DNA of 7,730 nt from DASQUK01 sp046723645 (lineage in GTDB: Bacteria > Actinomycetota > Acidimicrobiia > Acidimicrobiales > VFJN01). Positions within the stretch are counted from its first letter, which is position 1. Every line of letters starts with the position of its first letter. Positions 6,019 to 7,730 of this stretch are shown here, piece by piece. The notes below the pieces were generated by a model that was not told the origin of the DNA, ran no database searches, and saw only the letters and a list, made by a program, of their open reading frames with translations. The stretch covers positions 1 through 7,730 of the forward strand of contig JBKOUY010000208.1 in assembly GCA_046723645.1 (NCBI GenBank), given 5' to 3'. The position numbers were made by a program, and so were the translations under genes.

Positions 6019-6060
6019 GCCCAGGTGCGTTGGGGTCCAGCCTGGGCCGGCGCCGCCGGC
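6019..6060 (+). terminator. Overlapping hairpins after the ATPase operon, possible terminator
   Basis: GCCCAGG (6019-6025) pairs with CCTGGGC (6041-6047) around a 15-base loop. A competing stem of GCCGGC (6046-6051) with GCCGGC (6055-6060) overlaps it. Both lie in the 166-base gap after the ATPase pair. There is no T-run; TTCGTC follows. Termination is plausible because the next gene seems to have its own promoter. Confidence 0.3.
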
Positions 6061-6129
6061 TTCGTCATGTCACCGCGGTTGAGCGGCTGACCCACGTCGA
6101 CCGCCATCTCGTCGGGTCGGCGGGCTGGG

Positions 6130-6135
6130 TACCGT
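6130..6135 (+). promoter_or_regulatory. Candidate -10 box for a leaderless transcript
   Basis: TACCGT matches TAnnnT and ends seven bases before the ATG at 6143. There is no Shine-Dalgarno sequence upstream of that start. This spacing is what leaderless actinobacterial mRNAs show, with transcription starting at the A of the start codon. No convincing -35 box is seen. Confidence 0.35.
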
Positions 6136-6142
6136 CGGCGTG

Positions 6143-7687
6143 ATGGCGCAGAACGATCGGCAGATCACCCGCTTGTTCCACGACGCCACCAAGCACACCG
6201 TCGAGAGCGTCCGCGGGAGCGGGCACTTGCTCGACTTCGCCAACATGCCGCTTCCGCTGAAGTACTACCCGGACCTCGAGCCGATCCCCCTGCCGGTCGA
6301 CTTGCCGGAGCAGGATGCGCCGGCGGTCGAGGTTCTCTCGGGCCGCGTGGACGCCGCGCCGGGGCCGTGGGGGCTCCCGCAGCTGGCCCGTGTGCTGTTC
6401 TTTTCGGCAGGGGTGACGCGCCGGGCGCGACTGGTCGATGGGCGGCCGATCTTCCTGCGGGCCGCCGCCTCGGCTGGTGCGCTCTACCCCATAGAGGTCT
6501 ACGTGGTGTGTGGCAACCTGGCGGGCCTGCCGGCTGGCGTCTACCACTTCAATCCGGTCGAGTTCGCCCTGCGGCGGCTGCGCGATGGCGACCACCGGCC
6601 CTTCCTGGCGCGGGCCGCCGCCGACGGTGCTATCGAAAGCGCACCGACGACCCTGGTGCTCTCCGGGATCCCGTGGCGCACCACCTGGAAATACGGGGAG
6701 CGTGGGTACCGCCACCTCTTCTGGGATTCCGGCGCTGTGGTGGCGAACGGGTTGGCGGTCACCGAGGCGGCGGGCATCCCGTCCCGGTTGCTCACCGGCT
6801 TCGTCGACGACGACGTGTCCCACCTCCTGGCTATTGGCTCACCCGAGGAATACCCGCTCGCGATCGTGCCGCTGGCGGGCGGTCCCGCTGGTCGACCCGC
6901 CGCGGCGGCCGATCGGCCGCCCGCCATCGACCACCGCGTTCACCCGCTGTCTGCCTCCCCGCAACACCACGCCAGGCTCGCAGCGCTGCACCGGGCGGGC
7001 GTCCTCACCGATACCGACGAGGTGACGGGGTGGCGCACCGCGGCCGCGCAGCTCGGCACGTCGGCGACCGGTGAGGTCCCTGTCTGGCCGGGCGGCCACG
7101 GCACGCTCGAGGACGTCATCGTGCGCCGGGGCTCCACTCGCCGCTATGCACGCGACCCGGTTGGCGAGGACGTGCTGCGGTGGGAGATAGCGGTGGCCGC
7201 ACGTCCCCTGCCCACAGACTTCGCCGCAGCGGGGCGCACGCTGCTCGAGCACTTCCTCGCAGTCCACGCCGTTGACGGTGTCGCACCGGGCATCTACCGG
7301 TGGGTGCAAGGGAACCTGGAGGAGATCGAGCGGGGGACGTTCCGTCACCAGGCGGCTCACCTCTGTCTCGATCAGCCCCTCGGCGGCGACTGCGCCTTCG
7401 ACGCCTTCCATTGCGCGGCGCTCGGCGACGTCATCGAGCGAAGTGGTGCCCGCGGCTACCGGTCGGCCCTGCTCGAAGCGGGCACCGCCATGGGCCGCCT
7501 CCAACTCGCCGCCCACGCGCTCGCCCACGGCGCCAGCGGCATCACCTTCTACGACGACGAGGTGTCCACCTTCCTTCGAACCGAAGCGTCCCCCATGCTG
7601 GTCACCACGGTGGGCGTACCCGACTACCGGCCTCGCCCCGGCAAACGCCCCGCCGAGATGCAGCGGCTACGGGTCCAGCTCACCTGA
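6143..7687 (+). CDS. Double-domain SagB/ThcOx-type nitroreductase-like FMN oxidoreductase
   Basis: A 514-residue protein (515 if the adjacent GTG at 6140 is used; numbering below counts from that GTG). The N-terminal FHDATKHTVESVRG (13-26) and LPLKYYP (38-44) are typical openings of SagB-type proteins, so the start cannot be much later. Domain 1 (about 77-247) has ASAGALYPIEVYVV (110-123), GVYHFNP, a YGERGYRHLFWDSG block (185-198) and a SPEEYPLAIVPLAG end. Domain 2 (about 325-495) begins with the nitroreductase motif RRGSTRRYARDP (329-340) and has PGIYRW, GYRSALLEAG (439-448) and GASGITFYDDE (464-474). The RRxSxR motif expected at the start of a nitroreductase domain is missing from domain 1. 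SagB homologues are FMN enzymes that oxidise azolines to azoles in peptide natural products, but no YcaO cyclodehydratase or precursor peptide is seen here, so the substrate is unknown. It follows the ATPase cluster by 169 bases and seems separately transcribed. Confidence 0.88.
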   Translation: MAQNDRQITRLFHDATKHTVESVRGSGHLLDFANMPLPLKYYPDLEPIPLPVDLPEQDAPAVEVLSGRVDAAPGPWGLPQLARVLFFSAGVTRRARLVDGRPIFLRAAASAGALYPIEVYVVCGNLAGLPAGVYHFNPVEFALRRLRDGDHRPFLARAAADGAIESAPTTLVLSGIPWRTTWKYGERGYRHLFWDSGAVVANGLAVTEAAGIPSRLLTGFVDDDVSHLLAIGSPEEYPLAIVPLAGGPAGRPAAAADRPPAIDHRVHPLSASPQHHARLAALHRAGVLTDTDEVTGWRTAAAQLGTSATGEVPVWPGGHGTLEDVIVRRGSTRRYARDPVGEDVLRWEIAVAARPLPTDFAAAGRTLLEHFLAVHAVDGVAPGIYRWVQGNLEEIERGTFRHQAAHLCLDQPLGGDCAFDAFHCAALGDVIERSGARGYRSALLEAGTAMGRLQLAAHALAHGASGITFYDDEVSTFLRTEASPMLVTTVGVPDYRPRPGKRPAEMQRLRVQLT

Positions 7688-7730
7688 GCCGCGCCACGGT
7701 CAACCCGTCCGCCCCGCTAGTTCGTGATCG
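7680..7730 (-). CDS. Possible C-terminus of a convergent gene (partial)
   Basis: On the - strand, the frame entering at 7730 stays open to a TGA (7682-7680) and reads TSGADGLTVARLR before the stop. That looks like a plausible protein C-terminus. It would overlap the end of the nitroreductase-like gene by eight bases tail-to-tail. Seventeen codons are too few for confidence, and no family can be named. If it is false, 7688-7730 is simply 3' flanking DNA. Confidence 0.22.
   Translation of the reverse strand, partial: RSRTSGADGLTVARLR

Noticed and set aside
6065..6823. Open frame of 252 codons on the - strand overlapping the nitroreductase-like gene
   Set aside because: It is antisense to a gene with clear domain motifs, and its translation is Arg/His/Gly-rich and patternless.
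6143..7687. Azole-peptide (RiPP) biosynthetic cluster
   Set aside because: Only a SagB-like protein is present. No YcaO enzyme, leader-recognition domain or short precursor-like gene is visible in the window.
1..7730. tRNA, rRNA, CRISPR array, insertion sequence, attachment site or replication origin
   Set aside because: No conserved tRNA or rRNA stretches, regularly spaced repeats, transposase motifs or terminal inverted repeats were seen on reading both strands by eye. A dedicated scan was not possible.

Overview
The window is GC-rich by eye, with coding regions dominated by G/C third positions, frequent GTG starts, ATGA-type gene overlaps and at least one candidate leaderless start. That suits a high-GC actinobacterium (for example an Acidimicrobiia-like lineage) or another high-GC environmental bacterium. 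The taxonomic guess is weak because no rRNA or marker gene is present. No tRNA, rRNA, CRISPR array, transposase or phage gene was seen.

Layout. Bases 1-120 read open and may be the tail of an upstream gene, followed by a leader with a small hairpin (121-268). A first + strand operon (269-2562) holds a thioredoxin-like protein with a CQHC motif and a short member of the CstA carbon-starvation/peptide-transporter family, overlapping by an ATGA junction. A single-pass membrane-anchored protein of unknown function lies on the - strand (2621-3286), convergent with cstA and divergent from the next + strand cluster, with only 33 bases on that side.

The second + strand cluster (3320-5973) is the most interesting part. 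Two small paralogous proteins of about 90 residues share a core of GDMVGVP, PPYY, LRLLPY and WKRR blocks. They are followed, with overlapping ends, by two paralogous ArsA/Get3-type ATPases. The first ATPase keeps the switch I aspartate but has a degenerate switch II (DLVPLGH). The second keeps DTAPT in switch II but has Asn in place of the switch I aspartate and has lost the GH. Neither contains any cysteine, so neither arsenite binding nor a Get3-like zinc dimer is possible. The simplest reading is an obligate heterodimeric, nucleotide-driven machine working with the two small proteins; its cargo is unknown.

A separate, probably leaderless gene (6143-7687) encodes a double-domain SagB/ThcOx-type FMN nitroreductase-like protein with no visible YcaO partner or precursor peptide. 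The last bases may hold the C-terminus of a convergent gene.
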